Shown here one piece after another: positions 4,540 to 9,680 of a stretch of 9,680 nucleotides of DNA; the first letter of the stretch is position 1, and each line of letters begins with the position of its first letter. The position numbers and the translations under genes are program-made. The stretch spans positions 1 through 9,680 of the forward strand of contig JAFVAS010000051.1 in assembly GCA_017480395.1 (NCBI GenBank), in the 5' to 3' direction. The notes beneath the pieces are model-generated. The model ran no database searches. It was not told the origin of the DNA and was given only the letters and a program-made list of their open reading frames with translations. The stretch is from Oscillospiraceae bacterium (GTDB lineage Bacteria > Bacillota > Clostridia > Oscillospirales > Oscillospiraceae).

Positions 4540-4807
4540 CCTTACGCCTCCATTCCGCCTCCATGTCGTCCCGGACTCTGTTCAGCTCCGATACTGAATC
4601 AAAGAACTTGCCGGAAAGCAAGGCCAGCGCAGACATATACGCGGGAAAACGCCGGGCGAAATTAACGGCCAAAGCGGGGTCAATCGTGGTATCTTTCCTG
4701 GAGAATCCTTCGTCGTCCAGCCCCTCAATGATCAGCTCAAAGGTATCTTGGGCGGCCTCCAGGTCATTCCCTATCTCTTCCAGCCGGGTCAATAATTCAA
4801 AGTACAT
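4526..4807 (-). CDS. 93-aa RRFP-motif protein, paralogue of the 2571-2861 product
   Basis: It starts at ATG 4807 behind AAGGAGG (4818-4824); the open frame continues upstream to 4903 but without a ribosome site. The protein is helical: MYFELLTRLEEIGNDLEAAQ, then DTFELIIEGLDDEGFS, then DPALAVNFARRFPAYMSAL at 43-61 and a charged C-terminal helix with many Glu/Arg. The motif D-x3-A-x4-(A/V)RRFP-(A/G)Y-x3-L is shared with the product of 2571-2861, and the total length and helix order agree. Function is unknown. It overlaps the end of the preceding 61-aa gene by 11 bases, so the two are probably co-translated. Confidence 0.75.
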   Translation of the reverse strand: MYFELLTRLEEIGNDLEAAQDTFELIIEGLDDEGFSRKDTTIDPALAVNFARRFPAYMSALALLSGKFFDSVSELNRVRDDMEAEWRRKVETL

Positions 4808-4982
4808 TACTTGATTTCCTCCTTGTTTTCGGTTGTACTGTCTCCGCCGTCCTGGATATTTGCTGGGACGGGGTTTTTCGCTTTCGAAGGATGGTTTTGG
4901 CAAACATCATCCCCCGATTGCCGGGCATATAGCCGTGACCGAATACCTTTACCCGGCGGAAGGTCTTGCCGTGTCTGCTCAT
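4797..4982 (-). CDS. 61-aa basic small protein, unknown
   Basis: ATG 4982 has AAAGGAG (4991-4997) at 8 bases; the longer upstream starts at 5006 and 5019 have no such site and fall in the iteron region. The product begins MSRHGKTFRRVKVFGHGYMP, is strongly basic (many Arg/Lys) and ends RKSSNVL. I recognise no family. It is the first gene after the iteron cluster, on the side away from the primase-helicase, so a nucleic-acid-binding role in replication is possible but unproven. Its end overlaps the start of the next gene. Confidence 0.6.
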   Translation of the reverse strand: MSRHGKTFRRVKVFGHGYMPGNRGMMFAKTILRKRKTPSQQISRTAETVQPKTRRKSSNVL

Positions 4983-5003
4983 ATGGCAGTCTCCTTTCTT
5001 TTT

Positions 5004-5188
5004 CACTTGACCACTCCACCGTCAGAGAGACGCCAGGTGGTCAAGTGCGAACTTTTCCTTAGAGCCGCAAGGGATTCCGCACTTCACCCCCTGGTCAAGT
5101 GCGGCGGGTTCGCATTCCGCACTTCACCACCCTGGTCAAGTGCAAATTTTACTGTAAATTTCAATGGTTTCAGGCCGCACTTGACCAC
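5004..5188. repeat. palindromic iteron cluster, candidate replication origin
   Basis: The core GCACTT(G/C)ACC occurs seven times in about 185 bp: 5004-5014 (CACTTGACCAC), 5037-5048 (inverted), 5079-5088, 5092-5102 (inverted), 5119-5130, 5133-5143 (inverted), and 5177-5188. The two central pairs lie in near-identical units of 29-30 bp (5074-5102 and 5114-5143). An AT-rich gap (5144-5170) separates the sixth and seventh copies. The last copy ends two bases before the stop codon of the primase-helicase gene. In SaPI-type islands the origin lies just downstream of rep and consists of iterons around an AT-rich stretch, which this matches. An operator role for the small-gene row starting at 4982 is the alternative. 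Confidence 0.7.
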
Positions 5189-5190
5189 TT

Positions 5191-7074
5191 TCAGATCTCT
5201 GACGGGGGAGCGAATGGATTCGGTTCGGTCTCGGCCAGCTCCTCAAACTCTCCCGGGCCGTCCAGCAGTCGGATATGCCAGACTTTATCACCGTTGCCGC
5301 CGGTCTGGAAATACTCCACCCGGCCCTCCTTCTTCAGCTCACCCTTGGCCCGTCTGACGGCGGCGAAGGCGTGCCCCGCCTTTTTCGCTGCCGCCTCCAG
5401 GTCGCTTGTGGGCATGGCACCGCCCGTGGCATCCAGAAGCGTCTGAATCAGGAACTCCTTGCAGCTCTCCCGGGCCGGAGCGGCGCTGCCCTGCTGGGCC
5501 TCCTGGGTGAATTCCCGATCTCGTTTCCAGGTGGTGCCCTCCTTGACCAGCTGTCCCCCGTCGCCGATCGAGAACAGAACCGTTTCCTGGAGCGGGGCAT
5601 AGTTGTTTTTCTCGTTGGAGAGGTAGCGGACGCCCTGATCCTTGGTGTACCCGGCCATAATGACGCTCCGGGCAATGTCCCAGAGGTCGGCGCTGTCTGC
5701 GATCCGATCCCGGCCAAAGGCGCCCTTTCGCTTGTTGGTGTGGCAGATCACAAGGAAGGTGGTGCCCGTGTCCTCGCCCAGGGTGATCAGCGGTGCCAGG
5801 CAGTCCCGCATGGCGTTCCGCGACCCCATATTGATTTCCGGGGGGACGAACCCTTGCACCGGATCAAAGGCGCAGGCGGCGGGCTTGAAGTACTTCACGA
5901 ACCGCCCCATTTCTGGGGAACCGAACTTGAACTTGCGGAGCAGCCCGCCCTTGTCGGCGGCCAAATCCATAGCTATGATGTTGGCCATATTCGCCCCGGC
6001 CTCCCGGAGCTTCTTCAGCAGCTTCTTTCGGATGCTGTCCTCCGTGGTGCAGAAGGCCACCTTCACCGGGGTGCGGGTGGTGCCCGGCGGATCGAGAATG
6101 CAGGCCTTGCCCGTGCTCAGCGCGGCCATGATGTTGATCCACAGGGTGGTTTTACCGATGCCCCCGTCGGCGGCGATCAAGGTAATCTGCGCTTCGGGAA
6201 TCCAGCCGGGGACAAGCCAGGTGGCCTCCTCCTCGTTGAAGTCGGTCAAAGGCCGGAAGAGGGAGAGGAAATCATCCGTGACGGCCTCCGGCGTCCAAAT
6301 CGGGGTGTCAGACATGAGCCGGGCCAGCTCATCCAGCCCCCGCTCCGGGCCGTGGTGGGCGATCAGGTCGGACACGTCGCCCTTCTCGGGCAGCTCCGGC
6401 CAAGCCTGGGTGAGATCGAGCACCCGGACGCTCTTTGCATCCTTCTGCAGCTCACCGGCCACCCTCTGGGCGAACTCCTTCCCTGGGGCGTCGTTGTCCT
6501 GGAGCACAAACACGTCCTTGCAGTAGAAGGTCAGGCCGTAGTTGTCAAACCATTGACTGCTGGAGCCGTCGGGCAGGGAGACGGCGGAGAAGCCCAGCTG
6601 ATGCAGTGTGTCGACGTCCTTTTCTCCTTCCACCAGGAAGACGGGATTTTGAAGCGGCTCATGGTAGTAGAGCATTTCCTTCTGGCCGTTGCGGCCATTC
6701 TCCCAGGCCGTCCCGCTCCAGCGCTGCCAGAAGCAATGCTTGCCGCCGTCGGAGTGGCGCATTTTGATCTTCTTGAACTGGCCGCCGGGATAGAGGTATT
6801 CCGCCTCCTTCCAGGCGTCCTTCTTTGAGCCGTAAGACGGGAAAGCGTCCTCCGGCGTCACCGCATCAAAGAGATCTTTCATGGTCAGCCCCAGGGCTGC
6901 CACAATGTCCTCCGTCTGGCATCCGGCGTGGCACTTCAACAGGATGCGCCGATCCCGGCCCAGGCCGACGGATAGACTTGGGGTGCTGTCCTGATGGGCG
7001 GGGCACTTGGCTTTATAGCTCCCTCCGCTGCCCTTCACCCCCTCCAGGCGGCTCAGAATTTCGGATAGGGTCAT
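5191..7074 (-). CDS. primase-helicase: CHC2 zinc finger, TOPRIM domain and RecA-like ATPase
   Basis: A 627-aa replication protein. Residues 24-52 form a CHC2-type zinc finger (CPAH at 24-27, CHAGC at 48-52). Residues about 142-215 form a TOPRIM primase domain, with VEGEKD (catalytic Glu150) and DND at 193-195. Residues about 285-460 form a RecA/RepA-like helicase ATPase: Walker A GGIGKTT at 304-310, Walker B CAFDP with Asp404, and VICHTN with His445. A winged-helix-like segment follows at about 540-600 and may bind the origin. It probably recognises the iterons at 5004-5188, unwinds the DNA and makes primers, allowing replication of the excised element by host polymerase. Its start overlaps the stop of the Cys-rich gene as ATGA. 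The length agrees with a fused pri-rep rather than separate genes. Confidence 0.9.
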   Translation of the reverse strand: MTLSEILSRLEGVKGSGGSYKAKCPAHQDSTPSLSVGLGRDRRILLKCHAGCQTEDIVAALGLTMKDLFDAVTPEDAFPSYGSKKDAWKEAEYLYPGGQFKKIKMRHSDGGKHCFWQRWSGTAWENGRNGQKEMLYYHEPLQNPVFLVEGEKDVDTLHQLGFSAVSLPDGSSSQWFDNYGLTFYCKDVFVLQDNDAPGKEFAQRVAGELQKDAKSVRVLDLTQAWPELPEKGDVSDLIAHHGPERGLDELARLMSDTPIWTPEAVTDDFLSLFRPLTDFNEEEATWLVPGWIPEAQITLIAADGGIGKTTLWINIMAALSTGKACILDPPGTTRTPVKVAFCTTEDSIRKKLLKKLREAGANMANIIAMDLAADKGGLLRKFKFGSPEMGRFVKYFKPAACAFDPVQGFVPPEINMGSRNAMRDCLAPLITLGEDTGTTFLVICHTNKRKGAFGRDRIADSADLWDIARSVIMAGYTKDQGVRYLSNEKNNYAPLQETVLFSIGDGGQLVKEGTTWKRDREFTQEAQQGSAAPARESCKEFLIQTLLDATGGAMPTSDLEAAAKKAGHAFAAVRRAKGELKKEGRVEYFQTGGNGDKVWHIRLLDGPGEFEELAETEPNPFAPPSEI

Positions 7075-7271
7075 TCGTGCGCCCCCGATCCGGGGCTAGG
7101 TGCGGATTTCTCCGCAATTTCACCCGTTCCGGCGGTGGGTGGTGTCTCTGGCCTATGCCCGAACCGGTAGGGAAATAGGGGGCAATTTGGGGCCGCGCAG
7201 GTGCGGACGGCCTTTGCGCTGCCCGCGCAGCAGTCCAGGCACTTGGCCCGAATCGCTTTCATGGGGGTCAT
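7071..7271 (-). CDS. 66-aa Cys-rich putative zinc-binding protein
   Basis: It starts at ATG 7271, overlapping the stop of the upstream HTH gene as ATGA, and its own stop overlaps the primase-helicase start in the same way. Residues 1-40 hold five cysteines (C11, C14, C15, C25, C30) in MKAIRAKCLDCCAGSAKAV and TCAAPNCPLFPYRFG, a layout well known in small proteins of Clostridia prophages. It probably binds one zinc ion. The tail (41-66) is Pro/Gly-rich and disordered. Its role is unknown; the location between the excisionase-like gene and the replication gene suggests early expression. Confidence 0.75.
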   Translation of the reverse strand: MTPMKAIRAKCLDCCAGSAKAVRTCAAPNCPLFPYRFGHRPETPPTAGTGEIAEKSAPSPGSGAHE

Positions 7272-7453
7272 AGTGTCGCCCTCTCTTTCGCTTGCCGGTC
7301 TGACCAGTCCGCCAGCGCCGCCTTTGAAATCTTCCAGTGGGCGCCGACCTTATAGGCCGGGAAGTCCTCCCGGTGAAGCAGCTTATACATGGACGGCCGG
7401 GAAATGCCCAGCGCCTGGGCGGCTTCCTCCAGGGTGTATGTCAGCTCTGCCAT
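7268..7453 (-). CDS. excisionase/AlpA-like HTH protein
   Basis: A 61-aa protein starting at ATG 7453 behind AAGGAGG (near 7461-7467). It has the HTH_17 (MerR-like winged helix) fold: YTLEEAAQALGISRPSMYKL, then the wing segment DFPAYKVGAHWKISKAAL and DWSDRQ. Members act as recombination directionality factors or as transcription activators of island genes. The position next to the Cro-like gene and before pri-rep matches xis in PICIs. A GTTGCATATTTGGGAC operator copy lies just upstream (7473-7488). Excisionase versus activator cannot be settled from sequence. Confidence 0.8.
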   Translation of the reverse strand: MAELTYTLEEAAQALGISRPSMYKLLHREDFPAYKVGAHWKISKAALADWSDRQAKERATL

Positions 7454-7466
7454 GGGTGGCCTCCTT

Positions 7467-7685
7467 TCAATCGTTGCATATTTGGGACGAACGGGGCAAA
7501 AAAATAGCCTGGGGTGCCTGGAGCTCCAGGACGTCAGAGATGGCCACCACCTCGGAGAGCAGGAAATCCCGCCGCCCGTTGAGCTTGCGGCTCAGGGAAT
7601 TGGGAGAGATTCCAATGGCCCGGGCAAGCTGAGCCTGGGTCATCCCCTTCTCGGCCATGGCGGCCCGCAGCAGATTGCAATTCAC
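7467..7685 (-). CDS. 72-aa Cro-like HTH regulator (first gene of leftward operon)
   Basis: I chose GTG 7685 because a perfect AAGGAGGTG (7691-7699) precedes it; the longer frame to 7766 would include the promoter. The product contains an XRE/HTH_3 domain: LLRAAMAEKGMTQAQLARAI, GISPNSLSRKLNGRRDFLLS, then VVAISDVLEL. It is transcribed from the TTGACT-17-TATGAT promoter at 7725-7753, divergent from the repressor at 7839. By analogy with Cro or PICI Str proteins it would counteract the divergent repressor. Its final codons (SQICND) are encoded by a copy of the GTTGCATATTTGGGAC repeat, so the operator lies within the gene's 3' end. Confidence 0.85.
   Translation of the reverse strand: MNCNLLRAAMAEKGMTQAQLARAIGISPNSLSRKLNGRRDFLLSEVVAISDVLELQAPQAIFLPRSSQICND
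7473..7488. promoter_or_regulatory. operator copy GTTGCATATTTGGGAC upstream of the xis-like gene
   Basis: This 16-bp site matches 7703-7718 at 15 of 16 positions and the first 11 bases of the site at 7783. It lies inside the end of the Cro-like gene and about 20 bases before the start of the HTH_17 gene, where a bound regulator could block readthrough or act on a local promoter. Confidence 0.6.
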
Positions 7686-7702
7686 GGTCTCACCTCCTTG
7701 TT

Positions 7703-7718
7703 GTTGCATGTTTGGGAC
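7703..7718. promoter_or_regulatory. operator copy GTTGCATGTTTGGGAC at the leftward start site
   Basis: The site lies at and just after the expected start point of the leftward promoter (-10 box 7725-7730), so binding would block initiation of the Cro/xis/primase operon. It shares 15 of 16 bases with 7473-7488. Confidence 0.65.
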
Positions 7719-7724
7719 AATTGA

Positions 7725-7753
7725 ATCATACACCTTCCCCGGGGATAAGTCAA
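7725..7753 (-). promoter_or_regulatory. leftward early promoter
   Basis: On the minus strand TTGACT (7748-7753) and TATGAT (7725-7730) are 17 bases apart. This near-consensus promoter drives the operon of the Cro-like gene, xis-like gene, Cys-rich gene and primase-helicase, and possibly the small genes beyond the iterons. Confidence 0.75.
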
Positions 7754-7761
7754 CCCATTTG

Positions 7762-7793
7762 TGCAACTTTTTTGAAAAAAGTGTTGCATATTT
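7762..7793. promoter_or_regulatory. inverted TGCAAC/GTTGCA operator between the divergent promoters
   Basis: TGCAACTTTTTT (7762-7773) and AAAAAAGTGTTGCA (7775-7788) form a near-perfect palindrome, and GTTGCATATTT (7783-7793) repeats the first 11 bases of the operator copies at 7473 and 7703. The site overlaps the -35 box of the rightward repressor promoter, which suggests autoregulation. Confidence 0.6.
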
Positions 7794-7812
7794 AATCCGA
7801 TTGGTTTATAAT
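7784..7812 (+). promoter_or_regulatory. rightward promoter of the XRE repressor gene
   Basis: TTGCAT (7784-7789) and a perfect TATAAT (7807-7812) are separated by 17 bases. The expected start near 7819 gives a leader of about 20 bases, just enough for the AAGGAGGGG ribosome site before ATG 7839. Confidence 0.75.
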
Positions 7813-7838
7813 GAGTGCGACAAAAGGAGGGGTGAGCT

Positions 7839-8198
7839 ATGGGCAGCACAATGGCTGAAATCGCCGAACGCATCCGGCAGCGGCGTACCGCGCTGGGGTA
7901 CAGCTACCAGGACTTGGCCGACCTGACGGGGATGAACAAGTCCTCCCTGCAGCGCTATGAGACCGGCGGAATCGGGAATGTCCCGCTCCATCGGATTACA
8001 ACGTTGGCCCACGCGCTGGAGGTCTCGCCGGAGTGGCTGATGGGATGGGATGAGGCGGAGGTTGTGGTCTCCAAAACCGACCCCCAGATTGACCGCATCC
8101 TGGCCGCCGCAAAGCATCTCAGCGCCCAGGGGTTGGAGAAGCTGGGGACATATGCGGAAGACCTGGCCGGGAATCCGGCGTACCGCAAGGACAAATAA
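7839..8198 (+). CDS. XRE-family repressor, master-repressor (Stl/CI-like) candidate
   Basis: A 119-aa protein starting at ATG 7839 behind AAGGAGGGGTGAG. Residues about 5-70 form an HTH_3 domain: IAERIRQRRTALGYSYQDLA, DLTGMNKSSLQRYETGGIGN, then ITTLAHALEVSPEWLMGWD, the typical ending of this domain. The C-terminal 45 residues (DPQIDRILAAAKHLSAQGLE and onwards) are helical and could serve dimerisation or inducer binding. There is no peptidase Ser-Lys dyad, so release would not follow the LexA-type self-cleavage route; PICI Stl proteins are instead displaced by a helper-phage protein. It is divergent from the Cro-like gene and followed by integrase, as in PICIs. Confidence 0.85.
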   Translation: MGSTMAEIAERIRQRRTALGYSYQDLADLTGMNKSSLQRYETGGIGNVPLHRITTLAHALEVSPEWLMGWDEAEVVVSKTDPQIDRILAAAKHLSAQGLEKLGTYAEDLAGNPAYRKDK

Positions 8199-8229
8199 AA
8201 AACCTCCCGGTGCTACCAACACCGGGAGG
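8196..8229 (-). terminator. hairpin between repressor and integrase, U-tract on minus strand
   Basis: CCTCCCGGTG (8203-8212) and CACCGGGAGG (8220-8229) form a perfect 10-bp stem with a 7-base loop. The left side is AAATAAAAAA, so the U-run exists only for transcripts read from the right; for the repressor message the stem is followed by CAAGGATGAG. It may partly block readthrough from the repressor gene into integrase or stabilise the repressor mRNA end. Confidence 0.55.
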
Positions 8230-8361
8230 CAAGGATGAGTGAGACAGGTGCTATCAACGCCTGCTCAATGCACAGCGAACCAAAGCGACCAAACCAAGGC
8301 ACCACTATGCCCTTTTATTGTACCACAGGGGGCGGCGTGGCGCAAGAAAGGAGATCGGAAA

Positions 8362-9543
8362 ATGTCCAGAAAATCAAACACCAGAGCCGCCCAGGGGAGC
8401 GGGACGATCCGGCAGCGCTCAGATGGCCGGTGGGAGGGCCGCTATACCGTGGGCCGCGATCCCGGCACCGGGAAGCAGCTGCAGCGCTCCGTCTATGGCA
8501 AGACCCAAAAGGAAGTCCGGCAGAAGCTGGCCAAGATCACCGCCGATCTGGACGCCGGCACCTATAAGGAGCCCTGCAAGCTCACCCTGGCCCAATGGCT
8601 GGACATCTGGGAGCGGGACTATCTCGGCGGCGTGAAGTCCTCCACGGCGCTGCTGTACCGTCAGCAGACTTCCCTCTATATCCGCCCGGCCCTGGGCGCT
8701 GTCCGGCTGGAGGCCCTGACCGCCCCCGCTATTCAGCGGTTTTATAACGCGCTCTCCGGGGAGCGGGACGGCAAAGGGCCGCTATCCCCCAAGACTGTGA
8801 AGAACGTCCATGGGGTGCTTCACAAGGCGCTGCAGCAGGCCGTGGCCGTGGGCTATCTGCGCTTCAATCCCGCCGACGCCTGCACGCTGCCACGGGTGGA
8901 GCGCTCAGAGATCAAGCCCATGGATGGCCAGCAGATCAGCGCTTTCCTTCGGGCCATCAAAGGGCATCGGCATGAAACCCTCTACCGGGTGGCGCTGTTT
9001 ACCGGGATGCGGGAAGGGGAGCTGCTGGGCCTTATGTGGGATTGCGTGGACTTCGACCGGGGCACAATCACAATCAAGAGGCAGTTGCGCCGGGAACAGA
9101 AGAAGGGCGGGGCTTATTACTTGTCTACCCCGAAGAACGGGAAGGGCCGCACGATCACCCCCGCTCCGTCGGTCATGCGACTTCTGAGCGCTCACAAGAT
9201 CGCCCAGGCAAAGAAGCGGCTGAAGCTGGGGCCAGCCTGGGAGGATCACGGCCTGGTATTTCCCAATGAGGCCGGGGGCTACCTGTCCCGGGGCACGGTC
9301 TATGACTGCTTCAAGCGGATTGTGGCCGATCTCGGCTTCCCCTCTGTTCGTTTCCACGATCTCCGGCATTCTTACGCCGTGGCGGCGATCCAGGCCGGGG
9401 ACGATATTAAGACCGTGCAGGGGAACCTGGGGCACCACACAGCGGCCTTCACGCTGGACGTGTATGGCCACGTCACCGACCAGATGCAGCAGGACAGCGC
9501 CCAGCGCATGGAACGCTTCATCGGGGCGGTTCAAGACCTGTAA
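8362..9543 (+). CDS. int: tyrosine site-specific integrase (Tn916 Int-like architecture)
   Basis: A 393-aa protein. I chose ATG 8362 because AAAGGAG (8347-8353) precedes it; the frame is open to 8239 but those 41 extra residues look random. Residues 12-60 form the arm-DNA-binding domain (GSGTIRQRSDGRWEGRYTVG), about 73-175 the SAM-like core-binding domain (LTLAQWLDIWERDYL), and 185-385 the catalytic domain: Arg217 in TGMREGE, Lys258 in STPKNGK, His332 and Arg335 in HDLRHSY, His358 in LGHH, nucleophile Tyr368 in DVYGH. The full catalytic set is present, so it should be active. It catalyses integration and, with the xis-like protein, excision at the 59-bp repeats. Arm-type repeats begin at its stop codon. 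Confidence 0.93.
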   Translation: MSRKSNTRAAQGSGTIRQRSDGRWEGRYTVGRDPGTGKQLQRSVYGKTQKEVRQKLAKITADLDAGTYKEPCKLTLAQWLDIWERDYLGGVKSSTALLYRQQTSLYIRPALGAVRLEALTAPAIQRFYNALSGERDGKGPLSPKTVKNVHGVLHKALQQAVAVGYLRFNPADACTLPRVERSEIKPMDGQQISAFLRAIKGHRHETLYRVALFTGMREGELLGLMWDCVDFDRGTITIKRQLRREQKKGGAYYLSTPKNGKGRTITPAPSVMRLLSAHKIAQAKKRLKLGPAWEDHGLVFPNEAGGYLSRGTVYDCFKRIVADLGFPSVRFHDLRHSYAVAAIQAGDDIKTVQGNLGHHTAAFTLDVYGHVTDQMQQDSAQRMERFIGAVQDL

Positions 9544-9564
9544 AGGGTCAAACAAAGGGTCAAA
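9542..9564 (+). promoter_or_regulatory. candidate integrase arm-binding sites, right arm
   Basis: AAAGGGTCAAA occurs twice with a 12-bp pitch (9542-9552, 9554-9564), starting inside the integrase stop codon. The left arm at 1552-1570 has the same core at the same pitch. In the excised circle the two pairs would flank the attP core at about 60 bp (right arm) and 80 bp (left arm, measured from the end of the 59-bp repeat). Confidence 0.55.
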
Positions 9565-9584
9565 GGCCGAAAATCGGAAAACAA

Positions 9585-9617
9585 AAAGCCCTGGAATCAT
9601 TGCGATTCCGGGGCTTT
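9585..9617. terminator. bidirectional terminator at the right end of the element
   Basis: AAAGCCCTGGAATC (9585-9598) pairs with GATTCCGGGGCTTT (9604-9617) over 14 bp with one T-G wobble and a 5-base loop, with A-rich and T-rich flanks. It ends the integrase message. It also lies just beyond the CCA end of the tRNA-like sequence, at the same place as the host terminator at 1381-1410, so a leftward tRNA gene interrupted here would regain a terminator. Confidence 0.75.
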
Positions 9618-9621
9618 CATC

Positions 9622-9680
9622 TGGTGGACAATACAGGACTCGAATTACCGATTTCCCGTCTTTGGGTGAAAATCGGTGTA
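9622..9680. repeat. attR: right copy of the 59-bp direct repeat (cut by window end)
   Basis: It is identical to 1413-1471 through the last base of the window, so the real repeat may be longer. As in attL, the tRNA-like 3' end is followed, to the right, by ACCGATTT and the rest of the element's left-end sequence rather than by the remainder of a tRNA. Confidence 0.85.

Larger units (their letters stand above)
1413..9621. mobile_element. 8.2-kb integrated PICI-like satellite or minimal integrative element
   Basis: The interval is bounded by an exact 59-bp direct repeat (1413-1471 and 9622-9680). It contains a tyrosine integrase next to the right end, an excisionase-like HTH, two repressor modules, a primase-helicase with an iteron cluster, a resolvase-type nuclease and a sigma factor. 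There are no virion, lysis, large-terminase, relaxase or secretion genes. The order int, divergent repressor and Cro-like gene, xis-like gene, pri/rep, iterons is that known for phage-inducible chromosomal islands of Gram-positive bacteria. An alternative is a defective prophage or a mobilisable element using a foreign transfer system. The boundaries are seen directly; the satellite label is an inference. Confidence 0.8.

Noticed and set aside
5004..5188. CRISPR array
   Set aside because: The repeats are short, occur in both directions and have irregular spacing, and there are no cas genes. Iterons or operators fit better.
5275..6828. 517-aa open frame on the plus strand
   Set aside because: It is antisense to the primase-helicase, whose motifs are unmistakable. 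The plus-strand product has low-complexity GC-driven composition and no ribosome site.
8239..8361. N-terminal extension of the integrase
   Set aside because: No ribosome site at 8239, unrelated-looking residues, and a good AAAGGAG in front of ATG 8362.

Overview
The window looks like a high-GC Gram-positive chromosome of the gut Oscillospirales type (Flavonifractor, Pseudoflavonifractor and similar genera). This is an inference from the GC-rich codons, the strong AGGAGG ribosome binding sites, and the style of the ECF sigma factor, the Cys-rich small protein and the primase-helicase. I cannot fix the species.

Positions 1-1412 are host chromosome: the 3' part of an ECF sigma factor gene, a translationally coupled gene for a one-pass membrane protein (probable anti-sigma factor), and two hairpin/terminator structures. 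At 1413 a 59-bp sequence begins that recurs exactly at 9622-9680, the end of the window. Between the copies lies a compact integrated element of about 8.2 kb. The outer 23-24 bp of the repeat read, on the minus strand, like a tRNA 3' end finishing in CCA.

From its right end the element carries: a tyrosine integrase (8362-9543, +); an XRE repressor (7839-8198, +); a divergent leftward operon that starts with a Cro-like HTH protein (7467-7685) and continues with an excisionase/AlpA-like HTH (7268-7453), a Cys-rich small protein (7071-7271) and a CHC2/TOPRIM primase fused to a RecA-like helicase (5191-7074); a cluster of palindromic iterons with an AT-rich gap just downstream of the primase-helicase (5004-5188); and a leftward row of small genes (a basic protein, a RRFP-motif protein, a 46-aa protein, a PDDEXK resolvase, a sigma-70-like protein, and a 42-codon terminase-small-like HTH fragment). 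At the left end a second regulatory unit is found: an HTH_26 repressor (1637-1864, -), three TAGCCTA-type operator sites laid over two divergent near-consensus promoters, and a rightward operon of two small proteins (2175-2453, 2571-2861) ending in a terminator at 2904.

No capsid, tail, large terminase, lysis, relaxase or type IV secretion gene is present. The order integrase, divergent repressor pair, excisionase, primase-helicase, origin matches phage-inducible chromosomal islands (PICIs, satellites), so the best reading is a PICI-like satellite or a minimal integrative element that excises and replicates itself but uses a helper for transfer. Less usual points are the second, independent repressor/operator switch at the left end, the element's own sigma factor, two diverged copies of one small-protein family in opposite operons, and an attR followed by the element's own left-end sequence, which suggests that a second copy or a related element lies directly to the right of the window.
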